Of a DNA stretch of 39,435 bases, positions 8,707 to 18,624 are shown in pieces; within the stretch, counting starts at the first letter, position 1; each line of letters begins with the position of its first letter. The notes below the pieces were generated by a model that ran no database searches, had not been told where the DNA came from, and saw only the letters and a list, made by a program, of their open reading frames with translations. This DNA comes from Flavobacteriaceae bacterium (lineage in GTDB: Bacteria; Bacteroidota; Bacteroidia; Flavobacteriales; Flavobacteriaceae), in NCBI GenBank assembly GCA_029238515.1, contig JAQWFW010000041.1:1-39435 (forward strand). The letters run 5' to 3'. Both the position numbers and the translations under genes were made by a program.

Positions 8707-9177
8707 ATGAGACACGGAAAGAAAACTAATCATTTAGGAAGAAAGACAGCACACAGGAAAGCGATGCTTGCCAATATGGCGTGTTCACTTATCGAGCATA
8801 AACGCATCAACACAACTGTAGCAAAGGCAAAGGCACTCAAACAATTTATTGAGCCCCTAGTCACAAAGTCTAAAGAAGACACAACGCACAACCGTAGAAT
8901 TGTATTCAGTAGACTACGTCAAAAAGGTGCTGTTGCAGAGCTTTTTAGAGATGTTGCAGTAAAAATTGGTGATCGTCCTGGTGGATATACAAGAATTATA
9001 AAACTTGGAAACCGTCTTGGAGATAATGCAGATATGGCTATGATTGAATTTGTAGATTTCAATGAGATTTACAATGCCGACAAACCAAAAAAGAAAACAA
9101 CGAGAAGAAGCCGAAGAGGAAAAGCTAAAGCAGCAGCTCCAGCAGTTACTTCAGAAGCAACTCAAGAAGAAGAATAA
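8707..9177 (+). CDS. rplQ: 50S ribosomal protein L17 (bL17) with a C-terminal extension
   Basis: The first 120 residues are L17: [20 protein letters not shown], the [20 protein letters not shown] helix and the [20 protein letters not shown] motif near the end of the fold. The 156-residue length exceeds the roughly 120-130 of most L17 proteins. The surplus is a low-complexity tail: a lysine/arginine-rich part ([18 protein letters not shown]), then a short acidic end. L17 lies near the tunnel exit on the large subunit. This is the last gene of the operon, and a strong terminator follows. Confidence 0.97.
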   Translation: MRHGKKTNHLGRKTAHRKAMLANMACSLIEHKRINTTVAKAKALKQFIEPLVTKSKEDTTHNRRIVFSRLRQKGAVAELFRDVAVKIGDRPGGYTRIIKLGNRLGDNADMAMIEFVDFNEIYNADKPKKKTTRRSRRGKAKAAAPAVTSEATQEEE

Positions 9178-9201
9178 ATGTTGATAATCATTTGAAATAT
9201 T

Positions 9202-9234
9202 AAGGATAAACTTTTTTAGTTTATCCTTTTTTTT
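9202..9234 (+). terminator. Intrinsic terminator of the ribosomal operon
   Basis: An 11-base perfect inverted repeat, AAGGATAAACT (9202-9212) and AGTTTATCCTT (9218-9228), has a five-base loop and runs into eight consecutive T residues. It begins 25 bases after the rplQ stop, and carA starts 38 bases downstream, so it ends the ribosomal transcript. Confidence 0.9.
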
Positions 9235-9271
9235 ATGCAATTTTGTTTAACGCTATAACCGACACGCAAAT

Positions 9272-10366
9272 ATGAGATATAAATCAAGAAAAAAAGCAGT
9301 TTTGCTGCTCGCAGATGGTACTATATTTTATGGTAAGGCCATTGGAAAAGAAGGAACAGCATTTGGTGAAGTATGTTTCAATACCGGAATGACGGGCTAT
9401 CAAGAAATCTTTACAGATCCGTCTTATTTCGGTCAACTTATGGTCACCGCCAATGTACACATAGGAAACTACGGAGTGAATGACAACGAGATGGAATCCA
9501 ATGATATTAAAATTGCGGGACTTATCTGTAAAAATTTCAGCTACGATTACTCACGTGATGACTCTAGTGGGAGCTTAGAGGATTTCTTTGAAACACACAA
9601 TCTTTTTGCGATTTCGGATGTAGACACTAGAGCTTTGGTGAGCTACATCAGAGAAAATGGCGCCATGAATGCCGTTATTTCGACAGAAACAGATCTTGAC
9701 ACATTAAAAAAACAACTCGCCGAAGTACCTCATATGGAGGGCTTGGAGTTGGCTTCTAAAGTTTCTACTAAAGAACCCTATTACTTTGGCGATGAAAATG
9801 CCACCTACAAAATTGCAGCTTTAGACATAGGGATAAAGAAAAATATTCTCAGAAATTTTGCAAAGCGTGATGCACGTATCAAAGTATTTCCTTACAACGC
9901 AACTTTTGAAGAATTAAGCGCTTGGAATCCAGATGGTTATTTTTTATCAAATGGTCCTGGTGATCCTCAGCCACTAGCTGAGGCACAAGTATTGGCCAAA
10001 AAAATTATTGAAAAAAACCTTCCACTTTTTGGAATATGTCTTGGGCACCAAGTTATTGCTTTGGCCAACGGTGTATCTACATACAAAATGCACAATGGTC
10101 ACCGTGGGATAAATCATCCTGTAAAAAACCTAAAAACAGGTAAAGGTGAAATCACTTCTCAAAATCATGGTTTTGCCGTAAATAGAGAAGATGCTGAAGC
10201 AAATCCAGAATTAGAAATCAGTCATGTTCATTTGAATGATCACACTGTTGCAGGAATTGCTATGAAAAACAAAAAGTGTTTTTCTGTTCAATATCATCCA
10301 GAAGCTAGTCCTGGCCCACATGATTCGTCATACCTTTTCGATCAATTTATAGATCTACTAAAGTAG
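9272..10366 (+). CDS. carA: Carbamoyl-phosphate synthase small (glutaminase) subunit
   Basis: The 364-residue protein has the CarA N-terminal domain (GTAFGEVCFNTGMTGYQEIF, TDPSYFGQLM) and a class I glutamine amidotransferase domain. Its nucleophile is Cys256 in FGICLGHQ, with His342 and Glu344 in QYHPEASPGPHDS. It releases ammonia from glutamine for CarB to make carbamoyl phosphate, which feeds arginine and pyrimidine synthesis. carB is not in the window. The gene stands alone between a terminator and the eno promoter region. I did not find a clear promoter in the 38-base gap, although CAATTTTG at 9239-9246 differs from TAnnTTTG by one base. Confidence 0.97.
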   Translation: MRYKSRKKAVLLLADGTIFYGKAIGKEGTAFGEVCFNTGMTGYQEIFTDPSYFGQLMVTANVHIGNYGVNDNEMESNDIKIAGLICKNFSYDYSRDDSSGSLEDFFETHNLFAISDVDTRALVSYIRENGAMNAVISTETDLDTLKKQLAEVPHMEGLELASKVSTKEPYYFGDENATYKIAALDIGIKKNILRNFAKRDARIKVFPYNATFEELSAWNPDGYFLSNGPGDPQPLAEAQVLAKKIIEKNLPLFGICLGHQVIALANGVSTYKMHNGHRGINHPVKNLKTGKGEITSQNHGFAVNREDAEANPELEISHVHLNDHTVAGIAMKNKKCFSVQYHPEASPGPHDSSYLFDQFIDLLK

Positions 10367-10426
10367 GTGTTCAAAGAAAATATAGACCATGGATGTTCTA
10401 AAACAAACTATAACGTTGTAGTTTAA

Positions 10427-11800
<1,374 letters not shown>

Positions 11801-11825
11801 AACAAACATATATGTTATGTTTTTT

Positions 11826-11861
11826 CAAAGCCTTTCCACACAGAAAGGCTTTGTTGTTTTT
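11826..11861 (+). terminator. Intrinsic terminator after eno
   Basis: CAAAGCCTTTC (11826-11836) pairs perfectly with GAAAGGCTTTG (11843-11853) around a six-base loop, followed by a T-rich stretch. It starts 25 bases after the eno stop. Confidence 0.88.
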
Positions 11862-11888
11862 GGATATTTAATAAACTTATATTTTTTA

Positions 11889-11918
11889 TTGAAAAAAGAA
11901 GGCAATTTCGTAAATTGC
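11889..11918 (+). promoter_or_regulatory. gltA promoter with an overlapping palindrome
   Basis: TTG at 11889-11891 and TAAATTG at 11911-11917 are separated by exactly 19 bases, close to the Bacteroidetes TTG-N19-TAnnTTTG form with one deviation in the -7 box. GCAATTT (11902-11908) and AAATTGC (11912-11918) form a perfect inverted repeat with a three-base centre that covers the -7 box. The ATG is 32 bases beyond. Confidence 0.5.
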
Positions 11919-11949
11919 GGGACTAATAATTAAAATTTCCCATCGAATA

Positions 11950-13233
11950 ATGTCAGAAAAAGCGACCCTTGAAATCAACGGACAAAAATACGATTTCCCA
12001 ATTGTGCATGGAACAGAAAATGAAATGGCTATCAACATCAGTAATTTGCGCGCAGTCACTGGCGGGTTAACAACTATTGACCCTGGATTCAAGAACACGG
12101 GCTCATGTGAAAGTGCAATTACGTTTTTGGATGGCGAAAAAGGAATTTTGAGATACAGAGGGTATTCAATAGAAGAACTTGCAGAAAAGGCCGACTTTTT
12201 GGAAGTTGCCTTTTTATTAATTTTTGGTGAACTTCCAACTGCACAACAACTCTTGAAATTTCATGAAGACATAAAGGAAAATTCTATTGTCGATGATGAC
12301 ATTAGAAAAATATTAGATGCATTTCCAAAAGCAGCACACCCTATGGGAGTGTTGTCATCACTCACAAGTGCGTTAACAGCATTCAACCCAGGGTCTGTCA
12401 ATGTGGAATCCGAAGAGGATATGTATAATTCTGTAGTGAAAATTCTTGGGAAATTACCTGTTTTGGTGGCATGGACTATGCGTAAAAAACAAGGTTTACC
12501 CCTCGATTATGGTGATGAAGATTTAGGATTTGTAGAGAACGTCCTAAAAATGATGTTTAAGCAACCAAACAAAGCATATATTCAAAACCCAATTATTGTC
12601 AATGCTCTAAATAAACTTCTCATCCTACATGCCGATCATGAGCAAAACTGCTCTACATCTACAGTTCGTATTGTAGGCTCTTCTCATGCTGGCCTATTTG
12701 CATCGATTTCATCGGGAATATCGGCACTATGGGGTCCACTTCATGGTGGTGCAAACCAAGCTGTATTGGAAATGTTAGAAGCAATTAAAGAAGATGGGGG
12801 AGATACCAAAAAATACATGGCAAAGGCCAAAGACAAAAGCGACCCTTTTAGACTTATGGGCTTTGGGCACAGAGTATACAAAAACTTTGATCCGCGTGCA
12901 AAAATCATTAAAGTTGCAGCCGATGAGGTTTTGAACGATTTAGGTGTAGAAGACCCAATTTTGGATATTGCCAAAGGACTAGAAAAAGAAGCTCTTGCAG
13001 ATCCATATTTCGTACAAAGAAAACTTTATCCAAATGTTGATTTCTACTCCGGAATCATTTATAGAGCGATGGGTATCCCTGTCGATATGTTTACTGTCAT
13101 GTTTGCTTTAGGACGACTGCCAGGATGGATTGGTCAATGGAGAGAAATGCGTTTACGTAGAGAACCTATTGGTCGTCCAAGACAAATTTATAACGGCCAA
13201 ACTTTCCGTTCTTTCAAGTCTGTAAAGCGTTAA
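11950..13233 (+). CDS. gltA: Citrate synthase
   Basis: The 427-residue length and the N-terminal beta domain (ATLEINGQKYDFPIVHGTEN) match the hexameric Gram-negative type. Catalytic residues are visible: a histidine in LHADHEQNCSTSTVR (near residue 228), His307 in GFGHRVYKNFDPRA, and an aspartate in NVDFYSGIIY (near residue 363). It condenses oxaloacetate and acetyl-CoA to open the TCA cycle. It has its own promoter, and the DDAH-like gene follows after only 15 bases, so the two may be co-transcribed. Whether this enzyme is NADH-sensitive cannot be told here. Confidence 0.97.
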   Translation: MSEKATLEINGQKYDFPIVHGTENEMAINISNLRAVTGGLTTIDPGFKNTGSCESAITFLDGEKGILRYRGYSIEELAEKADFLEVAFLLIFGELPTAQQLLKFHEDIKENSIVDDDIRKILDAFPKAAHPMGVLSSLTSALTAFNPGSVNVESEEDMYNSVVKILGKLPVLVAWTMRKKQGLPLDYGDEDLGFVENVLKMMFKQPNKAYIQNPIIVNALNKLLILHADHEQNCSTSTVRIVGSSHAGLFASISSGISALWGPLHGGANQAVLEMLEAIKEDGGDTKKYMAKAKDKSDPFRLMGFGHRVYKNFDPRAKIIKVAADEVLNDLGVEDPILDIAKGLEKEALADPYFVQRKLYPNVDFYSGIIYRAMGIPVDMFTVMFALGRLPGWIGQWREMRLRREPIGRPRQIYNGQTFRSFKSVKR

Positions 13234-13248
13234 TTAATTTCTTTCTTG

Positions 13249-14163
13249 ATGCTTCACCTAAACGTTTTAAATGAATTCAACCCATTAAAAGCAGTGGTTT
13301 TAGGCGTTGCTCAAAGCAATGGGCCAACCCCTTCGCCAGAAGATTGTTACGACCCCAGTAGTTTAAAACACGTTCTCCAAGGCACATATCCATTAGAAAA
13401 AGATATGATTGAAGAAATGAAAGCATTGGAACAGCTTTTTAAGTCCTATGGTTTGGAAGTATATCGCCCAGAAATCATACCTGGCTGTAATCAAATATTT
13501 GCAAGAGATATTGCCTTTGTCATTGAAGATAAACTCATAAAATCAAATATTTTACCAGATAGGGCAGAAGAGTTCACGGCTTTATCGTCTATTTTAAATC
13601 ATATCAATCCACAAAATTGCATTGAATTACCCGAAGAGTGTCATGTCGAGGGTGGAGATGTTATTGTACACAACGATTATATTTTTGTTGGGGTATATAC
13701 TGGAGATGATTACTCAAAATTCATCACAGCACGAACCAATATTCAAGCTGTTGAAGCACTTCAAGAACTTTTTCCTAACAAGAAAGTAAAAGCATTAGAA
13801 TTAAAAAAATCAAATACAAATCCACTAGAAAGCGCACTTCATTTGGATTGTTGTTTTCAACCTATTGGATATGGTAAAGCGCTCATGCACAAAGAAGGAT
13901 TTTTAAATGAAAACGACTATTTTTTTTTAGAAAACTTGTTTGGTAAAGAACACATTTTTTTGACCACAAAAGAAGAAATGGCAAGCATGAATTGTAATGT
14001 ATTTTCAATCTCAAAAGATGTTGTTGTCTCCGATCCAAGTTTTAGCCGTTTGAATAACTGGCTGGAAGCACAAAATTTCAAAGTCGAAAAAATAAACTAC
14101 GCTGAAATCTCAAAACAAGGTGGTCTTTTCAGATGCTCTACAATGCCGCTAATTCGCTCATAA
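13249..14163 (+). CDS. Dimethylarginine dimethylaminohydrolase / arginine deiminase-like enzyme
   Basis: This 304-residue protein belongs to the guanidino-group modifying superfamily. Visible motifs are FARD (84-87), HVEGGDV (132-138), the catalytic histidine in LHLDCCF (His198) and a C-terminal nucleophile, Cys296, in GGLFRCSTMP. Such enzymes act on the guanidinium carbon of arginine or methylated arginine, giving citrulline plus ammonia or methylamine. Substrate choice cannot be read from the sequence, so DDAH, arginine deiminase or amidinotransferase activity are all open. The ATG at 13249 is preferred to the TTG at 13246. It lies 15 bases after gltA and two bases before the CtlX-like gene, implying a shared transcript. 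Confidence 0.85.
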   Translation: MLHLNVLNEFNPLKAVVLGVAQSNGPTPSPEDCYDPSSLKHVLQGTYPLEKDMIEEMKALEQLFKSYGLEVYRPEIIPGCNQIFARDIAFVIEDKLIKSNILPDRAEEFTALSSILNHINPQNCIELPEECHVEGGDVIVHNDYIFVGVYTGDDYSKFITARTNIQAVEALQELFPNKKVKALELKKSNTNPLESALHLDCCFQPIGYGKALMHKEGFLNENDYFFLENLFGKEHIFLTTKEEMASMNCNVFSISKDVVVSDPSFSRLNNWLEAQNFKVEKINYAEISKQGGLFRCSTMPLIRS

Positions 14164-14165
14164 AT

Positions 14166-15110
14166 ATGAACAAGCAAATAACAAATACTGTACTTATGAT
14201 TCGCCCTGTTCAATTTCGCATGAATGAACAAACAGCGGTTAATAATTACTATCAAAAAATCATTGATAACCTAAACCCAGAGGAAGTAAATACAATGGCA
14301 GTTAAGGAATTTGATGACTTTGTAGAAAAATTACAATCCGTTGGAATTCAAGTTATTGTAGTGAGCGATACCAAAGAATTTGACACCCCAGACTCTATTT
14401 TCCCTAACAATTGGATTTCGTTTCATCAGAATGGAACTGTGGCTCTTTATCCTATGTTTGCCGAAAATAGACGTCATGAACGGAAAGAATCCGTTTTGGA
14501 AGCTGTGGAGCAAAAAGGGTTTTCTATAAAGCACATTATAGACTATAGTGGAGCAGAGCAAGAACACGTTTTTCTTGAAGGGACAGGAAGTATTATTTTG
14601 GATCGCGCATATGGAAAGGCATATTGTGCACTCTCGCCACGCGCAGATGAAGATCTTTTTATTGAATTTTGTGAAGATTTTGATTTTTTTCCTGTTGTTT
14701 TTTCTGCCTATCAAACGGTGCATCAAAAACGTGAAAAAATATACCATACCAATGTAATGATGTGTATTGGCGCCACTTTTGCAGTAATTTGTTTGGATGC
14801 AATTGATGATAAAAAGGAGCGCAAACAGGTACTGAATCATTTAAAAAAAGACAATAAAGAAATTATTGATATCACAGAAGATCAAGTCAATCAATTTGCA
14901 GGAAACATGCTCCAATTGATGGGCGAAAAAGAAACTCCATATCTCATCATGAGTCAATCTTCTTTTGAATCATTACGCTCAGATCAACGCGCAAAACTTG
15001 AAAAGCACACAAAAATCATATCGAGTCCTTTAGGCACCATTGAAGCTTGTGGTGGCGGAAGTGCAAGGTGCATGATGGCAGAGATATTTTTACCGAAAGC
15101 CCTGAATTAA
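14166..15110 (+). CDS. ctlX: Citrulline-utilisation hydrolase CtlX-like protein (amidinotransferase superfamily)
   Basis: The 314-residue protein has a second guanidino-enzyme fold, distinct in sequence from its neighbour. It shows FPNNW (79-83), LEGTGSIILDR (137-147), the histidine in KIYHTNVMM (His194) and Cys302 in ACGGGSARCMMAE. The motif pattern matches the CtlX family, linked to citrulline breakdown in Francisella. The ATG at 14166 is two bases after the preceding stop; an in-frame ATG at 14133 lies inside the upstream gene and is less likely. Acting after an arginine deiminase-like enzyme, it could complete arginine-to-ornithine catabolism; this is inference. Confidence 0.85.
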   Translation: MNKQITNTVLMIRPVQFRMNEQTAVNNYYQKIIDNLNPEEVNTMAVKEFDDFVEKLQSVGIQVIVVSDTKEFDTPDSIFPNNWISFHQNGTVALYPMFAENRRHERKESVLEAVEQKGFSIKHIIDYSGAEQEHVFLEGTGSIILDRAYGKAYCALSPRADEDLFIEFCEDFDFFPVVFSAYQTVHQKREKIYHTNVMMCIGATFAVICLDAIDDKKERKQVLNHLKKDNKEIIDITEDQVNQFAGNMLQLMGEKETPYLIMSQSSFESLRSDQRAKLEKHTKIISSPLGTIEACGGGSARCMMAEIFLPKALN

Positions 15111-15126
15111 TAGATACAAAAAAATG

Positions 15127-15134
15127 TATCTTTG
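15127..15134 (+). promoter_or_regulatory. Candidate -7 box of the argS promoter
   Basis: TATCTTTG is an exact TAnnTTTG match, 20 bases before the argS ATG in a 44-base gap. No TTG stands at the -33 distance. AGATAC (15112-15117) and GTATCT (15126-15131) form a short inverted repeat with an A-rich centre that overlaps the box. Confidence 0.45.
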
Positions 15135-15154
15135 TTTGTGAAAAACACCAATTA

Positions 15155-16930
15155 ATGAGTCTTCAAAACATTCTTTATCAACATGTAAAAACAGCGTTTA
15201 ATTCATTGTATCAGACTGATATTGAGCGTGTAGAATTTCAGTCTACTCGAAAAGATTTTGAAGGCGATATTACGATTGTTACTTTTCCCATGTTGCGTGC
15301 TGTCAAAATGAATCCAGTTCAATTGGGTGAGCAATTAGGCAACTATTTGGTGGAACACTCCGATGAGGTTATCGCTTTCAATGTGGTCAAAGGGTTTTTA
15401 AACTTAGTTCTTTCGGACACCTATTTTGTCGATCTGTTTCATCAAATTTTTTCAGACGATCAATTTGGTTTTATTCCACCAAGTCAAACAGATGCGGTGA
15501 TGGTAGAATACTCATCACCAAATACAAACAAACCCTTGCATTTAGGGCATATTAGAAACAATCTTTTAGGGTATAGTGTAGCTGAAATCCTTAAAGCATC
15601 TGGCAAAAAAGTATACAAAACACAAATCATCAATGACCGGGGGATTCATATCTGTAAAAGCATGTTGGCTTGGCAGCGTTTTGGACAAGGAAAAACCCCA
15701 GAATCTACAGGACTCAAAGGTGACAAATTTGTGGGGAATTTCTATGTCAAATTTGATCAGGAATACAAAAAAGAAATTGCGCAACTAGAGCAAGAGGGGC
15801 TGTCTTTGGAAGAAGCAAAAGCACAAGCTCCAATACTATTAGCCGCACAAGAAATGTTGTGTAATTGGGAAGCGGGAGAACCAAAAGTCGTTGCACTTTG
15901 GAACACCATGAATCAGTGGGTTTATGATGGTTTTGAAGTAACTTATAAAAATCTTGGAGTAGATTTTGACAGTTATTATTACGAAAGTGAAACCTATCTT
16001 TTGGGTAAAGCTTTTATCGAAGAAGGATTGAAAAAAGGAGTATTTTTCAGAAAAGAAGATGGATCAGTTTGGTGCGATTTATCAGCCGATGGATTAGATG
16101 AAAAAATTGTTCTTCGCGCCGATGGAACCGCCGTATATATGACTCAAGATATTGGAACAGCCGTACAACGTGTAAAAGATTGTCCAGATATTTCTGCAAT
16201 GGTATATACTGTTGGTAATGAGCAAGATTACCATTTTAAAGTCCTTTTCCTTATTCTTAAAAAACTAGGGTTTGACTGGGCTCAAAACCTCTATCATTTG
16301 AGCTATGGTATGGTAGATTTGCCGAGTGGTAAAATGAAAAGCCGAGAGGGAACTGTTGTTGATGCCGATGATTTGATTTTGGAAATGACCAATACAGCAA
16401 AACTTATTTCACAAGAATTAGGTAAACTTGATGGCTACTCTGAAAACGAAAAAAATCTAACCTATACTACCATTGGATTAGGTGCGCTAAAATATTTTAT
16501 CTTGAAAGTAGATCCCAAAAAATCAATTCTTTTTGACCCTAAAGCTTCAGTAGATTTCCAAGGTAATACAGGGCCATTCATTCAATATACCTATGCCAGA
16601 ATTCAGGCCATTCTAAGAAAGGCCTCTGTGAAAGAGCATTCCGATTTTTCAGAAATAACGCTGACAGATAAAGAAAAAAACGTATTGAAACAACTCCAAC
16701 TTTTCCCAAATACAATTCAACAAGCAGCAGACAGCTACAGTCCGGCTATTATCGCAAATTATACCTACGATCTCGTAAAAGAGTTCAATTCGTTTTATCA
16801 AAATATTTCAATTCTTGGTGCCGAAAATCAAGCATTGATGAATTTTAGAGTAAACTTGTGTAGAGCTGTTGGGAATACCATAAAAAATGCTTTTGGCTTA
16901 TTGGGTATTCAAGTTCCTGAACGCATGTAG
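15155..16930 (+). CDS. argS: Arginyl-tRNA synthetase
   Basis: The 591-residue class I synthetase starts MSLQNILYQHVKTAFNSLYQ, with an N-terminal additional domain that recognises the tRNA D-loop. The HIGH equivalent is HLGH (129-132) inside SPNTNKPLHLGHIRNN, and the KMSKS equivalent is KMKSREGT (near residues 393-400). The C-terminal DALR anticodon-binding domain ends in NAFGLLGIQVPERM. It charges tRNA-Arg with arginine. An in-frame ATG at 15047 would place 36 atypical residues in front and overlap the CtlX-like gene, so it is rejected. The SprT-like gene follows after 11 bases. Confidence 0.97.
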   Translation: MSLQNILYQHVKTAFNSLYQTDIERVEFQSTRKDFEGDITIVTFPMLRAVKMNPVQLGEQLGNYLVEHSDEVIAFNVVKGFLNLVLSDTYFVDLFHQIFSDDQFGFIPPSQTDAVMVEYSSPNTNKPLHLGHIRNNLLGYSVAEILKASGKKVYKTQIINDRGIHICKSMLAWQRFGQGKTPESTGLKGDKFVGNFYVKFDQEYKKEIAQLEQEGLSLEEAKAQAPILLAAQEMLCNWEAGEPKVVALWNTMNQWVYDGFEVTYKNLGVDFDSYYYESETYLLGKAFIEEGLKKGVFFRKEDGSVWCDLSADGLDEKIVLRADGTAVYMTQDIGTAVQRVKDCPDISAMVYTVGNEQDYHFKVLFLILKKLGFDWAQNLYHLSYGMVDLPSGKMKSREGTVVDADDLILEMTNTAKLISQELGKLDGYSENEKNLTYTTIGLGALKYFILKVDPKKSILFDPKASVDFQGNTGPFIQYTYARIQAILRKASVKEHSDFSEITLTDKEKNVLKQLQLFPNTIQQAADSYSPAIIANYTYDLVKEFNSFYQNISILGAENQALMNFRVNLCRAVGNTIKNAFGLLGIQVPERM

Positions 16931-16941
16931 TATTTTTAGAC

Positions 16942-17550
16942 ATGAATCAAGATGTGACATCATACATTCCAGTGGCCGCAAGTGATCAGATTTCGCAATT
17001 ACTTGGTGACGATTCTTTGCAAGTACTCGTAAAAAAAGCCAGAAAAACGCGTCACGGAGATTATAGGAAACTCAATAATGGGCGTCATCAAATTACAGTA
17101 AATTCTAATTTGAATCCCTATCGTTTTTTAGTCACTTTATTACACGAAATTGCTCATTTTGAGGCCTATAAAATTTATGGTTTTGCCATAAAACCTCATG
17201 GTAAAGAGTGGAAGTTAACCTTTCAGCGTCTTGCACTTCCATTTCTTCGTCCAGAAATTTTCCCAAATCATACACTGCCTTTTTTGGCACAATATTTTAA
17301 AAATCCAAAAGCAAGTAGCGATTCTGATGTATTGCTTTCCAGATCGTTAAAGCAATTTGATCCTCCCAATGAAAAAACCTATATCTTTGAACTTGTAGAA
17401 GGTGCAAAATTTAAAACACCAAACGGTAAAATTTTTTCGAAGGGTAAAAAAAGGCGAACACGTTTTGAAGCTACAGAGCTGAGTTCGGGGCGTTCATACG
17501 CTTTTAACCCCAATGCAGAAGTTGAATTAATAAAGGATTTAAATGAATAA
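16942..17550 (+). CDS. SprT-like zinc metalloprotease domain protein without zinc-ribbon cysteines
   Basis: The 202-residue protein has the SprT pattern: LLHEIAHFEAYKIYG with HEIAH at 68-72, and a third likely zinc ligand His86 in KPHGKEWKLTF. A C-terminal part (about 150-195: FKTPNGKIFSKGKKRRTRFE, then LSSGRSYAFNPNAEVEL) is shaped like the SprT zinc ribbon but contains no cysteine; the whole protein has none. SprT-domain proteins include SPRTN, which degrades DNA-protein crosslinks, but the bacterial role is not established. The gene overlaps the next one by eight bases, so translation is probably coupled. Confidence 0.88.
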   Translation: MNQDVTSYIPVAASDQISQLLGDDSLQVLVKKARKTRHGDYRKLNNGRHQITVNSNLNPYRFLVTLLHEIAHFEAYKIYGFAIKPHGKEWKLTFQRLALPFLRPEIFPNHTLPFLAQYFKNPKASSDSDVLLSRSLKQFDPPNEKTYIFELVEGAKFKTPNGKIFSKGKKRRTRFEATELSSGRSYAFNPNAEVELIKDLNE

Positions 17551-18622
17551 AAATTATTACGCAGTTATCATGGCAGGTGGAGTGGGTTCGCGTTTTTGGC
17601 CAGTAAGCAAAACGTCCTTCCCAAAACAATTTCATGATATGTTGGGTACTGGGCAGACTCTTTTACAAAAAATTGTATCTAGACTCGAACAGCTAATTCC
17701 ATCAGAAAATATTCGAATTTTGACCAATAGTGCGTATACCGATTTGGTTTTAGAGCAGTTACCTCAATGTTCTAAAAATCAGGTTATTGCTGAGCCAGCA
17801 ATGCGCAATACCGCACCTTGTATTTTAATGGCATCGCTAAAAATTCATAAAGAAAACCCCAATGCGGTGATGGTTGTAGCACCTAGTGACCACTGGATAG
17901 AAGACGAAAATGCTTTTTCCAAAGATTTGAAAGCTGCTTTTGATCATGCGCAACATTCCAATGCGCTGATGACACTTGGTATTAGACCTAGTTTTCCAAA
18001 CACGGGTTATGGCTACATTGAATATGATGCTACAACGAAGGCCCAGGTTAAAAGCGTAAAAAATTTCAAAGAAAAACCAGACTACGAAACGGCTAAACAG
18101 TTTATAGATGAAGGAAATTTTCTATGGAATGCAGGTATTTTTATCTGGTCCTCTAAAACTGTTTTGAATGCTTTTGAAACAGCACAACCAGAAATGTATC
18201 ACTTATTTAACAAAGGAAATTTGGTTTATAATACACCTGATGAAGACCAATTCATATCAACGCATTATGAAAAAGCTGAAAATATTTCAGTCGATTACGC
18301 CATTATGGAAGTCAGTACAGATGTATATGTCATTTCTGCCACTTTCGATTGGAATGATTTGGGAACATGGGGTAGTTTGTATGATAAAATTTCTGATAAT
18401 TCAAGTGAAAATGCAGTAGTTAATGCTCGGCTTTTGGCCACTGATGCAAAAGGTAATATGATCAAAAGCAGTTCTAATAAAATCGTTGTTTTAGACGGTT
18501 TGAATGATTATATCGTTGTGGAAGAGAATGAAATTTTGCTTATATTTCCAAAAAGTAAGGAACAAGACATCAAGCAACTACGGCAAAATGTCAAAGATGC
18601 TTTTGGAGAAAATTATATTTAA
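17543..18622 (+). CDS. manC: Mannose-1-phosphate guanylyltransferase (GDP-mannose pyrophosphorylase)
   Basis: The 359-residue nucleotidyltransferase has the signature MAGGVGSRFWPVSKTSFPKQ near its N-terminus. It also has AEPAMRNTAPCI, APSDHWIED, the GYGYIEYD loop, FKEKPDYETAKQFI and NAGIFIWSS, and ends after a short beta-helix-like region. It makes GDP-mannose from GTP and mannose-1-phosphate for surface polysaccharide and glycan synthesis. It lacks the C-terminal phosphomannose isomerase domain of the roughly 470-residue bifunctional enzymes. It overlaps the SprT-like gene and is followed by the DUF389 gene two bases later. Confidence 0.93.
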   Translation: MNKNYYAVIMAGGVGSRFWPVSKTSFPKQFHDMLGTGQTLLQKIVSRLEQLIPSENIRILTNSAYTDLVLEQLPQCSKNQVIAEPAMRNTAPCILMASLKIHKENPNAVMVVAPSDHWIEDENAFSKDLKAAFDHAQHSNALMTLGIRPSFPNTGYGYIEYDATTKAQVKSVKNFKEKPDYETAKQFIDEGNFLWNAGIFIWSSKTVLNAFETAQPEMYHLFNKGNLVYNTPDEDQFISTHYEKAENISVDYAIMEVSTDVYVISATFDWNDLGTWGSLYDKISDNSSENAVVNARLLATDAKGNMIKSSSNKIVVLDGLNDYIVVEENEILLIFPKSKEQDIKQLRQNVKDAFGENYI

Positions 18623-18624
18623 AA

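Noticed and set aside
14331-14840. 169-codon minus-strand reading frame inside the CtlX-like gene
   Set aside because: It lies antisense to a well supported gene, has a low-complexity composition rich in Phe, Ile and Asn, and shows no recognisable motif.
15047-15154. Upstream ATG start for argS
   Set aside because: It would overlap the CtlX-like gene and add residues unlike ArgS; the -7 box lies after it.
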